Below, piece by piece: positions 45,850 through 56,467 of a DNA stretch of 64,000 nt; the first letter of the stretch is position 1, and each line of letters begins with the position of its first letter. The notes below the pieces were generated by a model. It saw only the letters and a program-made list of their open reading frames with translations. It ran no database searches and had not been told where the DNA came from. This stretch comes from Portulaca oleracea (Eukaryota > Streptophyta > Magnoliopsida > Caryophyllales > Portulacaceae), in the NCBI GenBank assembly GCA_029582165.1, contig CM055874.1, forward strand, positions 27,798,883 through 27,862,882, in the 5' to 3' direction. Both the position numbers and the translations under genes were made by a program.

Positions 45850-47220
45850 TACTCCTCAGCGTGCTGACGTAGAATAGTCTTAGACTATTCTCTTCAGGAC
45901 TGTCTGGGTCGACAGTGTTGCCATCTTTGCTTTCATGGACTACTCCTCAGCGTACTGACGTAGAGTAGTCCTAGACTACTCTCTTCAGGACTGTCTGGGT
46001 CGACAGTATCGTCATCTCTGCTTTCTTGGACTACTCCTCAGCGTACTAAAGTAGAATAGTCTTAGACTATTCTCTTCAGGACTGTCTGGGTCGATAGTGT
46101 CGTCATCTTTGCTTTCGTGGACTACTCCTCAGCGTACTGACGTAGAGTAGTCCTAGACTACTCTCTTCAGGACTGTTCTGGGTCGACAGTATCGTCATCT
46201 CTACTTTCATGTACTACTCCTCAGCATACTGACGTAGAGTAGTCCTGGACTACTTTCTTCAGGACTGTCTGGGTCGACAGTGTCATCTCTTTGCCTTGAC
46301 TGACGTGGGTTACTCCCCAGTGTACTGACGTAGAGTTGTCCTAAACAACTCTCTCAAATACGGCAGTTACAGTCTGGGTCGACGGAGTCATCGCCCTACC
46401 TTAGCTCACTCCCCTGGGTACTGATGCAGAGTTGTCTTAGACAACTCTCTCAAAAACGCCAGTATAGCCAGGGTCGACTGGGTCATCACTTTGCTTTGAT
46501 TGACGTGGGTTACTCCCTTGGCTGCTAGCGTAGAGTTGTTCTAAACTACTCTCTTCATAACTGTACTGGATCAATAGAGCCGCCATTGTGTTTACTCCTC
46601 GGGGACGTTCTGATGTATTAGACATCTTTGAGGTGTCTCTTTTCAGAACTGACCTGGGTCGACGGAAGTCATCATCGGGTTTACTCCTCGGGGACGTTCT
46701 GATGTAGTAGACATCTTTGAGGTGTCTCTTTTCAGAACTGACTTGGGTCGACGGAGTCATCATCGAGTTTACTCCTCGGGGACGTTCTGATGTATTAGAC
46801 ATCTTTGAGGTGTCTCTTTTCAGAACTGACCTGGGTCGACGGAGTCATGACCTCATCATAAGTGGAATACTCCTCAGGGACGTTCTGATGTATTAGACAT
46901 CTTTAAGGTGTCTATTTTCAGAACTCACCTGGGTCGACGGAAGTCATCGTTTCGCTTTAGGTAGATGACTCCCTTGGCTGCTGGCGTAGAGTTGTCCTAG
47001 GCAACTCTCTCAAAAACGACAGTACCGTCAGGGTCGACTGGGTCATCGCTTCGCTTTAGGTGAATTACTCCCTTGGTTGCTGGCGTAGAGTTGTCCTGAA
47101 CAACTCTCTCAAAAACGACAGTACAGCTAGGGTCGACTGGGTCATCGCTTTGCTTTAGGTGAATTACTCCCTTAACTGCTGGCGTAGAGTTGTCCTATAC
47201 AACTCTCTAAAAAATGGCGA
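45850..47220. repeat. Tandem 91-105 bp units, each with a covarying hairpin
   Basis: About 15 units. Starts (ACTCC) lie at about 45851, 45942, 46033, 46124, 46216, 46312, 46408, 46513, 46591 and onward. Each holds a stem of 8-9 bp with a 3 base loop. Arms are AGAATAGTC/GACTATTCT (units 1, 3), AGAGTAGTC/GACTACTCT (2, 4) or AGAGTTGTC/GACAACTCT (7; 6, 13-15 with minor change); units 9-12 have AGACATC/GGTGTCT. A second short stem, ACTGTC/GACAGT, follows in units 1-5. The array lies between gag and the 3' LTR and has no convincing reading frame. Confidence 0.9.
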
Positions 47221-47819
47221 TCAATGTAGGGTCGATCGGGTCATTGCCTCACGGAACACTCCTCAACAGTCGACGTAGAGTAGTCACGCACTCCCACTCT
47301 TGGGCAGATCGTGATCGTCGACAGCCGCCGGCTCATTACTCCTCGACTTTCTACTGTCTACAGGCTATGAAGAGCAAACTTGACTTCTCTACTGAGGCGT
47401 GATGAGTCAGCAAGATTTTTCTTCTAAAGATCCATGACAAGCCAGCCTAACATGTTCTCTACTATGATTGACAGAAGGACACCGTCAGCCAGCTTGCCCC
47501 CAGCATTGACCCGAGCGGGGCGTCGATGTCATAAGCTTAAAAGATTCCACCCCTTAGCCAAAGGAGTGTGCTGCATATTTGATGGAGGATGACGCCATCT
47601 TGGAGCAGAAGTCAGCCAACACGACTAGGATACCCCCACGTTGCCTGCTTGAAGGAAGTTGTTAATCAGACTGAGTATTCCATTAATGGTGCTGACTTGA
47701 AGCAAACCACTGACATGAAGATCTTAGCATGCCATAGTGCGACTTGGAAGCCCACAATTTTGATGACTCGGAAGTTGGTCCATTTTTTGTAGTTTTGACT
47801 TGAGAGTCTTCATTGTGAT
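47221..47819. other. Non-repetitive spacer inside the gag-only element
   Basis: Between the two repeat arrays. No gene or pol motif seen in any frame; the frames at 47214-47402 and 47589-47792 lack family features. Confidence 0.5.
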
Positions 47820-48530
47820 GACGTAAAAGTCTTTAAAATTTAATTTTGACGACTTGGCAGTCTTGAACTTGGCTGACTTGGAAGTCTTCAATTTTTGATG
47901 ACTTGGAAGTCGGTGGGTTTGATGACTTAAGAGTCTTAAAGTTTATTGACTTGAAAGTCTTTGGATTTGCTGACTTGGGAGCCATATGTATTGTTGACAT
48001 GGAAATATTGAACTTTATTGACTTGGAAGTCGTGATTTTTTTCCTTGACTTGTGAGTCCTTGTGTTTTGGTGATTTGAATTTGGTTGACTTGTAAGTCTT
48101 TTATTTGATCGACTTGGGAGTTGGGAGACTTGTTTTGACTTACTTGGAAGTCTTTGTTTTGTTATTGACTTGGGAGTCAAGAGACTTGATGACTTAAAAG
48201 TTTTGAAGTTTGTTGATTCGAAAGTCTTGAATTTTTGCTGACTTGAAAGTCTTTAATTTTTGCTGACTTGGAAGTCGATGAATCTGGTGACTTGAGTGTC
48301 TTAAAATTTGTTGACTTGAAAGTCTTTTATTTGATTGACTTGGGAGTCCTTGACTTGAAAGTCTTCAATTTTGACTTGGGAGTCTTTAACTTTGGTGACT
48401 TGAGAGTCTTTGACTTGAAAGTCTTGAACTTTGACTTGTGAGTCTTGAATTTGCTAACTTGTAAGTCCTTAAAGACTTGAAAGTTTTGGAGTTTGTTGAC
48501 CAGGAAAGTCTTCAAAGTTTGGTGACCTGC
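47820..48530. repeat. Array of short GACTTNNAAGTC hairpin words
   Basis: More than 25 copies of a 12-mer (GACTTGGAAGTC, GACTTGAAAGTC, GACTTGGGAGTC, GACTTGTGAGTC, GACTTAAAAGTC), spaced mostly 17-40 bases apart by T-rich linkers such as TTTGATGACTT. Each word is a 5 bp inverted repeat with a 2 base centre. Lys/Ser-rich frames on the minus strand arise from the repeats. Confidence 0.85.
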
Positions 48531-48669
48531 GATGATTTTTTTTTCTTATGTATGACTGTATTTGGGTCTAGACCCAAATTACCTACGTACCTTAAGGGAT
48601 AGGATAACCATAAGGATCAAGCCATACGTAGTTCAAATTTAAAGATGGAGAAATGAAAATTTTTATTTA

Positions 48670-50394
48670 TTAATTTAGCCGTACACAGTTTATACTTTTG
48701 CGGGCCAGGAGTATTACAATGATAGGAACACGAGGGCATCGCTCAAGCGACTCAGTTGAACCCACTTCTTGCTTCTTGATGACTTCAAGCCTCCTCCTCT
48801 CCATCGAAGGTTGATGATTGTTACTTCTCCTTTGTTGCTTACTTTGACGAGGCAATGTTCTTTGCCCCCTAGTCTTCTTTCGAGCCATCGAGCTCCACCG
48901 TTCGTCTTCGCCAAAAGCTTCTGGAACTTGCTCATATTCATCTTGAGGGGCCTGGACTAGTACAACAAGAGGAACTGGTTTTTGGCATCCAAACTGAATC
49001 ATTAAGAATTCGTTTCTCCTGGCTGGAATTGGATGTGATGAAACATAATTGGCTTCGACGTTATCATCCAAGTCCAATATTATTTTCCCCTCCTCAGCTA
49101 GCCTCATGATCCGCTCCTTGAGCGTGATGCACTTCTCAAGAGGGTGACTAACTACCCTATAATAGGGACAATATCTTGGATCATGAGTTCTTCCCGCTTC
49201 TTCTGGCCTCTTTGGTTGTGGGAGTTCAATAACTCCTGTTTCTAGTAAGTCATCGAGCATTCCTGACAAATCTGAGTCTGGAAATGGGTACTTCTTTTCT
49301 TGAAGCTCCTTCAGTATAGGACACCTCCTTTCAGCATCTTTCGAAGAAGTGATTTTCTCCCTTCTGGGTTTAGGTTTAGCATAGATTCACACTGATTCGC
49401 TTGTTGAAATAGCCATTGACTCTTCTTTTGAAGTCTTTGGCCACTTGTCATTCTTCTTATACCCACTGGCTCCATTCCTTGATTCAAATGCAGATGAAGA
49501 TCTTCCCCGTCGACTTGCTATGGTTATCTCCATATCATACGCCTTAGTTGCCAATTCCTGAAAGGTTTTCAGCTTGACCATCTTGAAGACGTAGAGCAAA
49601 TCCCAGTGCATACCTTGAGCGCACATATCAACAGCTGAAGCTTCGGTGAGGCGATCCTTGCATTCAAGACTAAGAGCCCTCCAACGATGGATATAGTCAA
49701 GTACTGGCTCGTCATCCAACTGTTTAGTATTTGTCAACTCTGTCATGCTGACGACTCGTTGAGTGCTGTAGAACCTGTTGAGAAACTCTTTCTCCATTTG
49801 TTCCCAACTATTGATTGATTCAGGCTCTAGATTAGTATACCAGTCGAATGCGATCCCCTTCAGAGAGCGGACGAATTGCTTCACTAGTCGATCTCCTTCT
49901 GTGCCGGCATTGCTACAAGTCTCGATGAAATGAGCAACATGCTGCTTGGGATTACCCTTTCCATCAAATTGATTGAACTTTGGGGGTTGATATCCTTGTG
50001 GCATTTGAAGGGCGTCGATCCTCTTCGTGTATGGCTTCATGTACTAGTGGGTCTTGTTTGATCTCTCTCCGAGTTGAGCGCGCACTGCATTTGCCACCAA
50101 GTTTTGAATCTGCTCCGATCGGTGATTACAAGATGAGTTACTCTTCTTGTCTTCCCCATCGCCATCTCCTTTGGAAGACTCTTTGTCAGATTTCTCTTTG
50201 TCAGAATCTTCATCAGAGTCTTGATACGAACGCTTCTCTATCTTCTTCATCAGTTTTGCGATCCGCTCATTTTGTTCGCTGATCTTCTTGTCTTTCTCTT
50301 CACTTTCCATGGCAAGCCTGTTTGACATAGCCTCAAGTTCAGCTATCTTTGCTTCCATGTTGATAGCCATCACGTCGCTTGGATCGAAGGTCAA
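48670..50394 (-). pseudogene. gypsy gag of the TR-GAG element, two in-frame stops
   Basis: One reading frame runs 575 codons from the ATG at 50394 to 48670, broken only by TAG at about 50043 and TGA at about 49386. The N-terminal third is charged and coiled-coil-like (AKIAELEAMSNRLAMESEEK). The middle is the Retrotransposon_gag core (GYQPPKFNQFDGKG, FVRSLKGIAFDWYTNL, FLNRFYST, DYIHRWRALSLECKD, CAQGMHWDLLY). The last part has a Cys/His motif (CPYYRVVSHPLEKC) and a basic tail. No protease follows. There is no frameshift in 1.7 kb, so the two nonsense changes are recent, or tolerated, or read through. Tat-type gypsy gags are the nearest family. Confidence 0.9.
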
Positions 50395-50433
50395 ATTCGA
50401 CTTCTTGGAGAAAGAAATGAGAGGTAGAGATGT

Positions 50434-50453
50434 CCCACCGAGCGTGCCAAATT
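50434..50453 (-). other. Primer-binding-site-like sequence
   Basis: On the minus strand TTTGGCACGCTCGGTGGGAC lies directly after the 5' LTR, where minus-strand DNA synthesis is primed. I could not assign the tRNA from the sequence alone. Confidence 0.5.
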
Positions 50454-51417
50454 TGTAAACACAAATTTCGAGTCTAAAATAAATAAAGACAGAAAATTGA
50501 GAAACAAATTAATTTGTATTAATAGAATGTAAGCGGGTACAATCTCTATATTAAATACAATAAAGTAGTCCTCTGATTCGATCTCATGAAATTTGGGTGA
50601 GCCGAGGGCGCGGGCGCTTGATCTCGACCTTGAATAGCTGAAGAGCTCTATAGTAGTTCTTGAGCTAAAGGTCTTGAGTGTTGATCCCCTTAGTGCTTAG
50701 TAGCTGGAGGCTGCTCGAGGGTTAACCGTTTGCAGGTTGACTGTTGGTTGCAGTTCTTCAAGTTCTTGGATGCGAGGGCTTGAGTGCTTGGTCTCGATCG
50801 ATGAACCAGATGAAGAAGATGACTGCAATATTTGATGTGAAGAGTAGAAGTTGTTGAACTAGCAGGCGTTGGTCCTTGGCGCTTGACAGCTGGAAGTCGC
50901 TTGTAGTTCGATCTTCTGAAGGCTTCACAGATCTTGTCGAAGAACTCTGAAGCAGTTCTTGATCTTGACGCGGTAGAGGCTTGGAGACTCAATCTTGAGC
51001 TTTTGCAGACTTTGATCCTTGGCGCTTGGTAGCTGGAGACTGCGGGCAGTTTGATCTTCTGAAGCCTCTAGAGTGTAGAATGCCGAATGCCGCCGGGGTA
51101 GATTGCAGAGTGTCATGAAAATGAGGGAGAAGACCCCTATTTATAGGCTCTGGAGGCCTAGGGTTGCCTAGGGTTTGAGTCGGCTTTGGGCTTGGGCCCA
51201 AACTAATTAATTATCCCTTTATTTAAAATAAAGAAATAATTATGATTTTCTGCATCATAATTGACACGTGTTGCGACGCTATTGGCCATGATATATTTCC
51301 ATTTAAAATTTAATTAAATGGACCGCAGTAATTAATTTAACACGTGACAGCTAAATAAATTTAAATTATTTTCCACGTGTCATTTTCTGATTTGCCGACA
51401 AATTTTTTCCTCCTACG
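50454..51417 (-). repeat. TR-GAG 5' LTR (right)
   Basis: 964 bp, TGTAAACAC to CCTCCTACG (CA mutated to CG). CTTTC follows. The minus-strand TATA box is at 51136-51145. Confidence 0.95.
51136..51145 (-). promoter_or_regulatory. TATA box of the TR-GAG 5' LTR
   Basis: Minus-strand TATAAATAGG, matched at 44973-44982 in the other LTR. It would start the element's transcript toward gag. Confidence 0.7.
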
Positions 51418-51686
51418 CTTTCATCATCATCTTTCTTCGATTGTTTCTCTCTCTAGGAAGATGCTCTGAATTCTCCCCTTGCCTCCCCTGCAATCTCTCC
51501 TCTTTTCCCAAAAAAGAGTCTCAGTGCTTCAAATGATAATGACTTCCACTCTTGCGGGTACTGCTACTGTGTTAGCGACTTGGACAGGATCTGTAATTGT
51601 GTCAGGGCGGCAGACATTCGCATGGCCTGAACCTTGAAGAACTCCATCAAGTGTTCTGCTTGTTGTACGAGGAGGGGAATGCGTAG

Positions 51687-51869
51687 GGGTTGTTTACGAA
51701 CTATGAATTTGTGGATCTTGAAATACACCTAACCCTCAAACCTATTGTGATGTATGTTCTAATGGAGAACAAAAACCTTATGAGGGATCTGCTAGATGCT
51801 AAGAGGAGGTTGGATGATTTGGAGGCAGAGGTGAAGCAGTTATGGTTTGTTGAATTATACAAGCTATGA
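51687..51869 (+). pseudogene. Unidentified coding remnant with coiled-coil C-terminus (copy B)
   Basis: Duplicate of 38824-39006; same open frame and stop. Upstream and downstream text also matches copy A. Confidence 0.35.
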
Positions 51870-52528
51870 ATTGTCTTCTCTTCTTTGCAAATCTCTGGGA
51901 TTTCAAAATAATCTTCAACTCTCTCCTTTTGACTAACTTGCCCCGAGGGGCTTTCTAGTTAGCCTCTCTTTTATTTTTTTTATTTTCTTCTTTCTCTTTT
52001 TTTAATTCTCTCATTTTGCTTGATTTGCCTCAATGAAGTTTTCAAATCAACTAATCTATAGTTTTTCACTTTTTCCATTATTTTTTTTCATCATTTTTTC
52101 CTTTCTCTCTCATAAGCAAGTGACCTGTTGGCAGTTCGGTCGGTTGCTTTAGATAATATATAGTGAAGTGGCTAGAGACAGACCAACCCCAATGGCTTAA
52201 TTGTAATATCTTTTGAGTTGGCCCAAATTGACAAGTTGAACCATCTGTTCCCCTTCTGGTGTTGCTAAACGAGCAGGACCTCTAGGAGAAACGAAAATAA
52301 TAATGTATGGACCCTTCCACTTTGGAACAAACTTTCCTCGGGGATCTTAACACCTGTCAACTTGTTGGGTCTTTTCCCCAAAGATGTTTGAAGGTTTTGA
52401 AGACCAGTGCCAGCTTATTTGGTCTTTTCCCCAAAGATGTTCCTAGGAACTATATCTACTTCCTTATGATGGCATGGACCTTGGGTTAGAATAAGGATCG
52501 AAGTTAACGTGTGTTTCATCCTTCTCCG

Positions 52529-52950
52529 CTACTGCAACCATTTCAAAGTTATGAAGGTCCACCTCAGTCGAGGTGCCTCGACTTCTAAAACTAGCTTCTT
52601 AGGATCAAAAACCCCGAAGACAACTTCTCCCGAGATGGTTACTACTTGGTCTTGAATCACCATCTTCACCTTCTAATGCAAGGTGGATGTCACTACCTTA
52701 TAATCATGTAGCCATGGACGCCCTAAATGCTGGTTAAAGGCGATCAAAACGTCAAGTACGATGAACTCTACATTGTTGGCTACATGGTCAAAAGTGACCG
52801 GTAAGGTGACTATCCAAAGCGATCTGCAAGGGGTGTCATCATAGGCTCGAAGTTGTACGCCATCATGAGTGAGATGCCTTCTTTGAATACCAAGTTTGGT
52901 GGCGGTTCTCCATGGACAAATTTTAATAGCAGAACCATTATCTGCTCGAT
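52529..52950 (-). pseudogene. Tat-type gypsy protease fragment
   Basis: The minus strand reads DNGSAIKICPWRTATKLG, then VTFDHVANNVEFIVLDVL, then LGRPWLHDYKVVTSTLHQ. These are the retropepsin active-site region (D-N-G-S-A) and the FxVLD/GRPW run of Tat-like gypsy elements. It crosses the right border of duplication copy B at 52722, so its downstream half is the part also present at 39667-39860. Upstream it is interrupted by an LTR at 52951. Frame changes near 52850 and after 52529 show decay. Confidence 0.75.
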
Positions 52951-54560
52951 AGTGAAATTTGGGGATTAATGTGCTTAATTGATCTTTTATGTCTTTATTT
53001 CGCTATCTTAACTGAGTTCTGGGTGTTTTGTTCAATTTGTGCAGATTAATAATATGAACTCCAAAGCTCACATCCATTACTTGATTCATCACTGAAAGAG
53101 CTTTTCGACGATATATTATAAGGTCAATTGCGAGTTGAGATGAAAGAGTTATGAGTAAGATATCAGAAAGTGTGTGAAAATTGATATATGTCCACTCTTT
53201 TGGTCACCATCTTTTTCACACATATGCTATTACTTTTAAGCTTATGCCAATGAAAAGTAGACTCCTAGAGCTTTCCGAAAAGTCAAGAACCAAGTCAATC
53301 GGATGTCGGACCAAGGAGATATGGCCGAAACAAGACGACCCAGAAAATTCTAGATCCAACGCGACCAGTGTTGTAACCAACACTATCCGTGTTGACCTCC
53401 AAAGAGTTCAATTTCTCCAGAAACCATCAACACGACTCGTGTTAGATCCAACACGCACCGTGTTGACCCTGTTTATGACGATTTTGCCGTTTCGGCTGCT
53501 TTTAATGGCTATATAATTGCAAGATTCGGCTGCTTTTTATCCTTCATTCACCACCATCCATCTCCATCCATCTCCATCTTTCTTCATCCACCTTCATTCA
53601 CCACCATCCATCTCCACCTCTACCATCATCCACTTCCACAATCCCATAATAATCAAGAGTTTGAGAGCGAATTGAAGATTGAAGATTACTCAAGATCGAT
53701 ACGGAGTTGGAGGAGCAAAAGTCCACAATTGCCAAATTATTTCAAGGGTTTTCTGCATATATTTGGTTATTTCTTCATTCTCTTTAGATTTTCCATGCTT
53801 TCTAGAATAGATTCTGATATGTTTTATGTTTTGAACATGAGTAGTGAGTAGCTCTTTTAGTTTGGGGGATAAACCCTTGTTAGTTTCTCTTATAGATTGA
53901 GTATTGTTGGATTGAACAAGTTTGTTAATCTAGTTTGAATGCATTTTATTTATCCTTTGATATTTATTGTATGTCATTGCTTTTGCTTTATCACCATTAG
54001 CATGGATTTAAATTGTTGAATGAAGTACCGAACGGAGAAGTTCGATAATCGAAACCTTTAGGATTAATCTGATTATGAAGTGAACTATACATAGAAGACT
54101 TTGTAATTAGGGGTCATTGGATAATTTGATTTTTAACTTGGATAAAATTGAAATAACCACGAAAGTAGGTGATTGATTTTACTAAGCAATTTGTTTCATT
54201 GCCAAAAGCTCGCTAAGCAAGAATTTATGCGATTATCGACCCTAGAATGTACCAAATTAGTGACTTACATGTTCAATCCACTTGTTTGATTAATAGAGTT
54301 ACTTAGGTTTTATCCCCTGAACGTCTTTCTCATATTGATTTCATCTTGTGAATTGTGTGAATATTTGTTTGTTTTGGCCTTTTTAGCGATTAAAAATAGA
54401 ATTAGTTTGATCTAAAAATAGAATTAGTTTGATCTAAAAATAAAAAGCCGACTGACTTAGCAATCAACTAGAGGGCTAGTTTGGTGTGTTGTAGAGCAAC
54501 TCCATGTGGGAACGACCTTGATACTTGCTACACCTACACCCGTGCACTAGTTGCGTATCA
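52951..54560 (+). mobile_element. Solo LTR or LTR fragment, gypsy (Athila/Tat-like ends)
   Basis: Begins TGAAATTTGGGG and ends TTGCGTATCA. The stretch ATGTGGGAACGACCTTGATACTTGC before the end is typical of the distal part of large plant gypsy LTRs. It splits the older gypsy gag-protease (the host frame resumes on both sides). No clear target duplication was found (GATAG on the left; AGGGG or, three bases later, GGTAG on the right). It contains AACACG-type palindromes (53365-53465) and CCATCCATCTCC repeats (53550-53630). Confidence 0.6.
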
Positions 54561-56467
54561 AGGGGTAGGATTCTCAATCCTAGTCTTGTTTCGTGTCAGA
54601 ATTGCTGATGGAGGTTCGTTTCGGGATTGGTTGTGTCCTCTGGACTTGGTCAAGAATGTGACACTAGGTGGTGCTTCTACTTCAGCTACCCACACTTCAT
54701 CGTCAGAGGTGGGTTGATAAACATCTTTATCATCATTTGCCCAAATGCCATTTATAGTGAAGGATTCTATGTCCTCACTTTATGGGAGTGTAGGTGTTCC
54801 CTCTTCATAGATGAAGTCAGACGTATGACAAGTGCCTTCCCCGAGATAGCATGATTCGGGAGAGGGTTGTTCTTGTTATTAGGGCCTTGGGCAGCCTTTG
54901 GTAAAGGGAGTGCTTTAGAGCATATCATGTCTTCTATCAAGTTCTTAAGAGTCCAACATTTCTCAGTGTCATTCCCTCTCATCCTATGGTACTTATAGTA
55001 CTTGGAGTTATCCCAGTTGGGTCCCTTGACAACTGGTTCAGGCTTGGGGAAGGGTAGTTGGATTTTCTTGGCTTTTAACAATCTCTCTAAAGCTTCGGAA
55101 TGGGAGAAGTCTAGAGGTGTGTAAACCTTATACTTGGCCGGTGGTCTTGAGATTGGACCGCTGTTTTGATTATGTATTGCATTGGTTTCCATTACCTTTA
55201 TGGGGTTATTTGAGGTCCTCCAGTTCATGCTAGCACCATTCCACCCCTGGGAGGCAGCGTTTCTTTCCCTACGCGCCTCTAGCTTAAGGCACAATTTCTT
55301 CAAATAATCAAAACACTTGACCACATGAAAGTCAAGCTGTTGAATCGAATTAGTTTTCCAACCTTTGATGGAAGTTTCAAGTTGCATTTCCGTCAGGATG
55401 ATGTTGATGACTTAGGACAACTTGGCATGCCACCTTCCGTAGTAAGATAGAAAAGGCTCGTCCTCACCATGACGAATCACTATCACATAGGATAAAGTTA
55501 CCTTATCCTTTTGAACCTTGCTATAATGGTCTATGATTGCCTTATGCCAAGCAAACCATTCTCCTCGAGTTTCCAAGGGAATAATGTAGTACTAGTTCAA
55601 AGCTTCATCACTCAGCGATGATGGGAAAACATGGTTGTAGTGTTCAGTCCAGATACCCCGGACTGGCATCACCCTGTTGAATTCACATATGTGATAGTTC
55701 GAGTTTTTTAGCGAACTGCATTTCTTCAACGAGATGTCTATCTTTACGGAAATTTTGGTATTGATTTTAGCAGGTGGCTTAAAGTTGATGAATTTATTGG
55801 CGAATGCGAGCATTTGGCTTACTATGTTCTTGAAGCCATCAAATTGAGTTGTGATCCCCTCGATAGTAGGATCGTCTTGGAGGTTTATCGTGGATTCAGA
55901 CTTGACTTGAACCGACGGTGGGGGAGCTACTGGAGGTGGTAGCTCAGGTGCGGAGTCGTCTATCATATGGATGACCCCTCCCGTGTTGGGATTCTCTCCT
56001 ATCTTGCTTTTGCCTTTATCTGCCGTAGAAAAGCAAGGTTGGGTAGAAGTTTCAGGGATGTCTTCCTCGTCACCACTTGATACCTACATGGACACTAATA
56101 CACTGTAGAGCTTCTAAACCCCATTTAAGGTATCCAGTTGTTGATCTATCTGCTGATTTTGTTGCTCAATGAGTTGCCACTGTCTAATAGTATGCTCTTC
56201 AACTTTCTTCTCTTGTTGTGAGGTAGCAAAGGTAATTAACCTTTCTATCTTGTTGAATTTATCCTCCAAGTACTTAGCCAAGGCTGCATTGAGTTGTTCA
56301 TTGTTGTTGTCACTGTTGTTTTCAGCCATGCTGAAGTTCAATCTACGGGTAGGAGGTGGATGAACAAAGTCCGGATTTCGGATGATTTTCCTGGATGATC
56401 CCAAAATCCAACCCTTCTGTCGATCACCTATTATTATGCTTGTACAGTTGTACAAGAACACTGCCAA
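54561..56467 (-). pseudogene. Decayed Tat-type gypsy gag and gag-protease linker
   Basis: Minus strand. Positions 56467-56114 carry an N-terminal segment with MAENNSDNNNEQLNAALAKY and a Gln-rich coiled coil. Positions 55966-55592 carry Pro-rich then PTIEGITTQFDGFK text. Around 55580-55400 lies the gag core (AWHKAIIDHYSKVQKDKV, LSYVIVIRHGEDEPFLSYY) in another frame. Positions 55387-54767 carry the C-terminal part with KYYKYHRMRGNDTEKCWTLK. Protease-linker text continues to 54570, where an LTR interrupts it. At least three frame breaks. It is the older host element into which that LTR inserted and continues at 52950. Confidence 0.75.

Larger units (their letters stand above)
44290..51417 (-). 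mobile_element. Gag-only LTR retrotransposon (TR-GAG type)
   Basis: Two 964 bp LTRs (44290-45253 and 50454-51417), target duplication CTTTC (44285-44289 and 51418-51422), empty site in copy A at about 38573-38583. On the minus strand, in order: 5' LTR, primer-site-like sequence, gag (50394-48670), a short-hairpin repeat array, a 91-105 bp hairpin repeat array, a GGAGTT microsatellite, the purine tract CGAAGGGGGCATC, 3' LTR. No protease, RT, RNase H or integrase is present, so pol must be supplied by another gypsy element. The LTRs differ at few positions, so the insertion is young. The last base of the right LTR is G in place of A. Confidence 0.95.
39861..52722. repeat. Tandem duplication, copy B, with later insertions
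   Basis: Without the insertions at 40291-41913, 42088-42857, 43627-43668 and 44290-51417 it is about 3.3 kb and aligns with copy A throughout. It keeps only the distal part of the MITE (39861 to about 40168). It continues rightward into the gypsy protease at 52723, which shows that the original locus lay on this side for the right end and on copy A's side for the left end. Confidence 0.93.

Noticed and set aside
46437..46802. 121-residue minus-strand frame in the hairpin array
   Set aside because: It is a by-product of tandem units in a phase that stays open by chance; the repeated peptide (SNTSERPRGVN) does not extend through units of other lengths.
47820..48530. CRISPR-like array of regularly placed repeats
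   Set aside because: Repeats are short palindromic 12-mers with variable, T-rich spacing inside a plant LTR retrotransposon; there is no constant spacer length and no cas gene.
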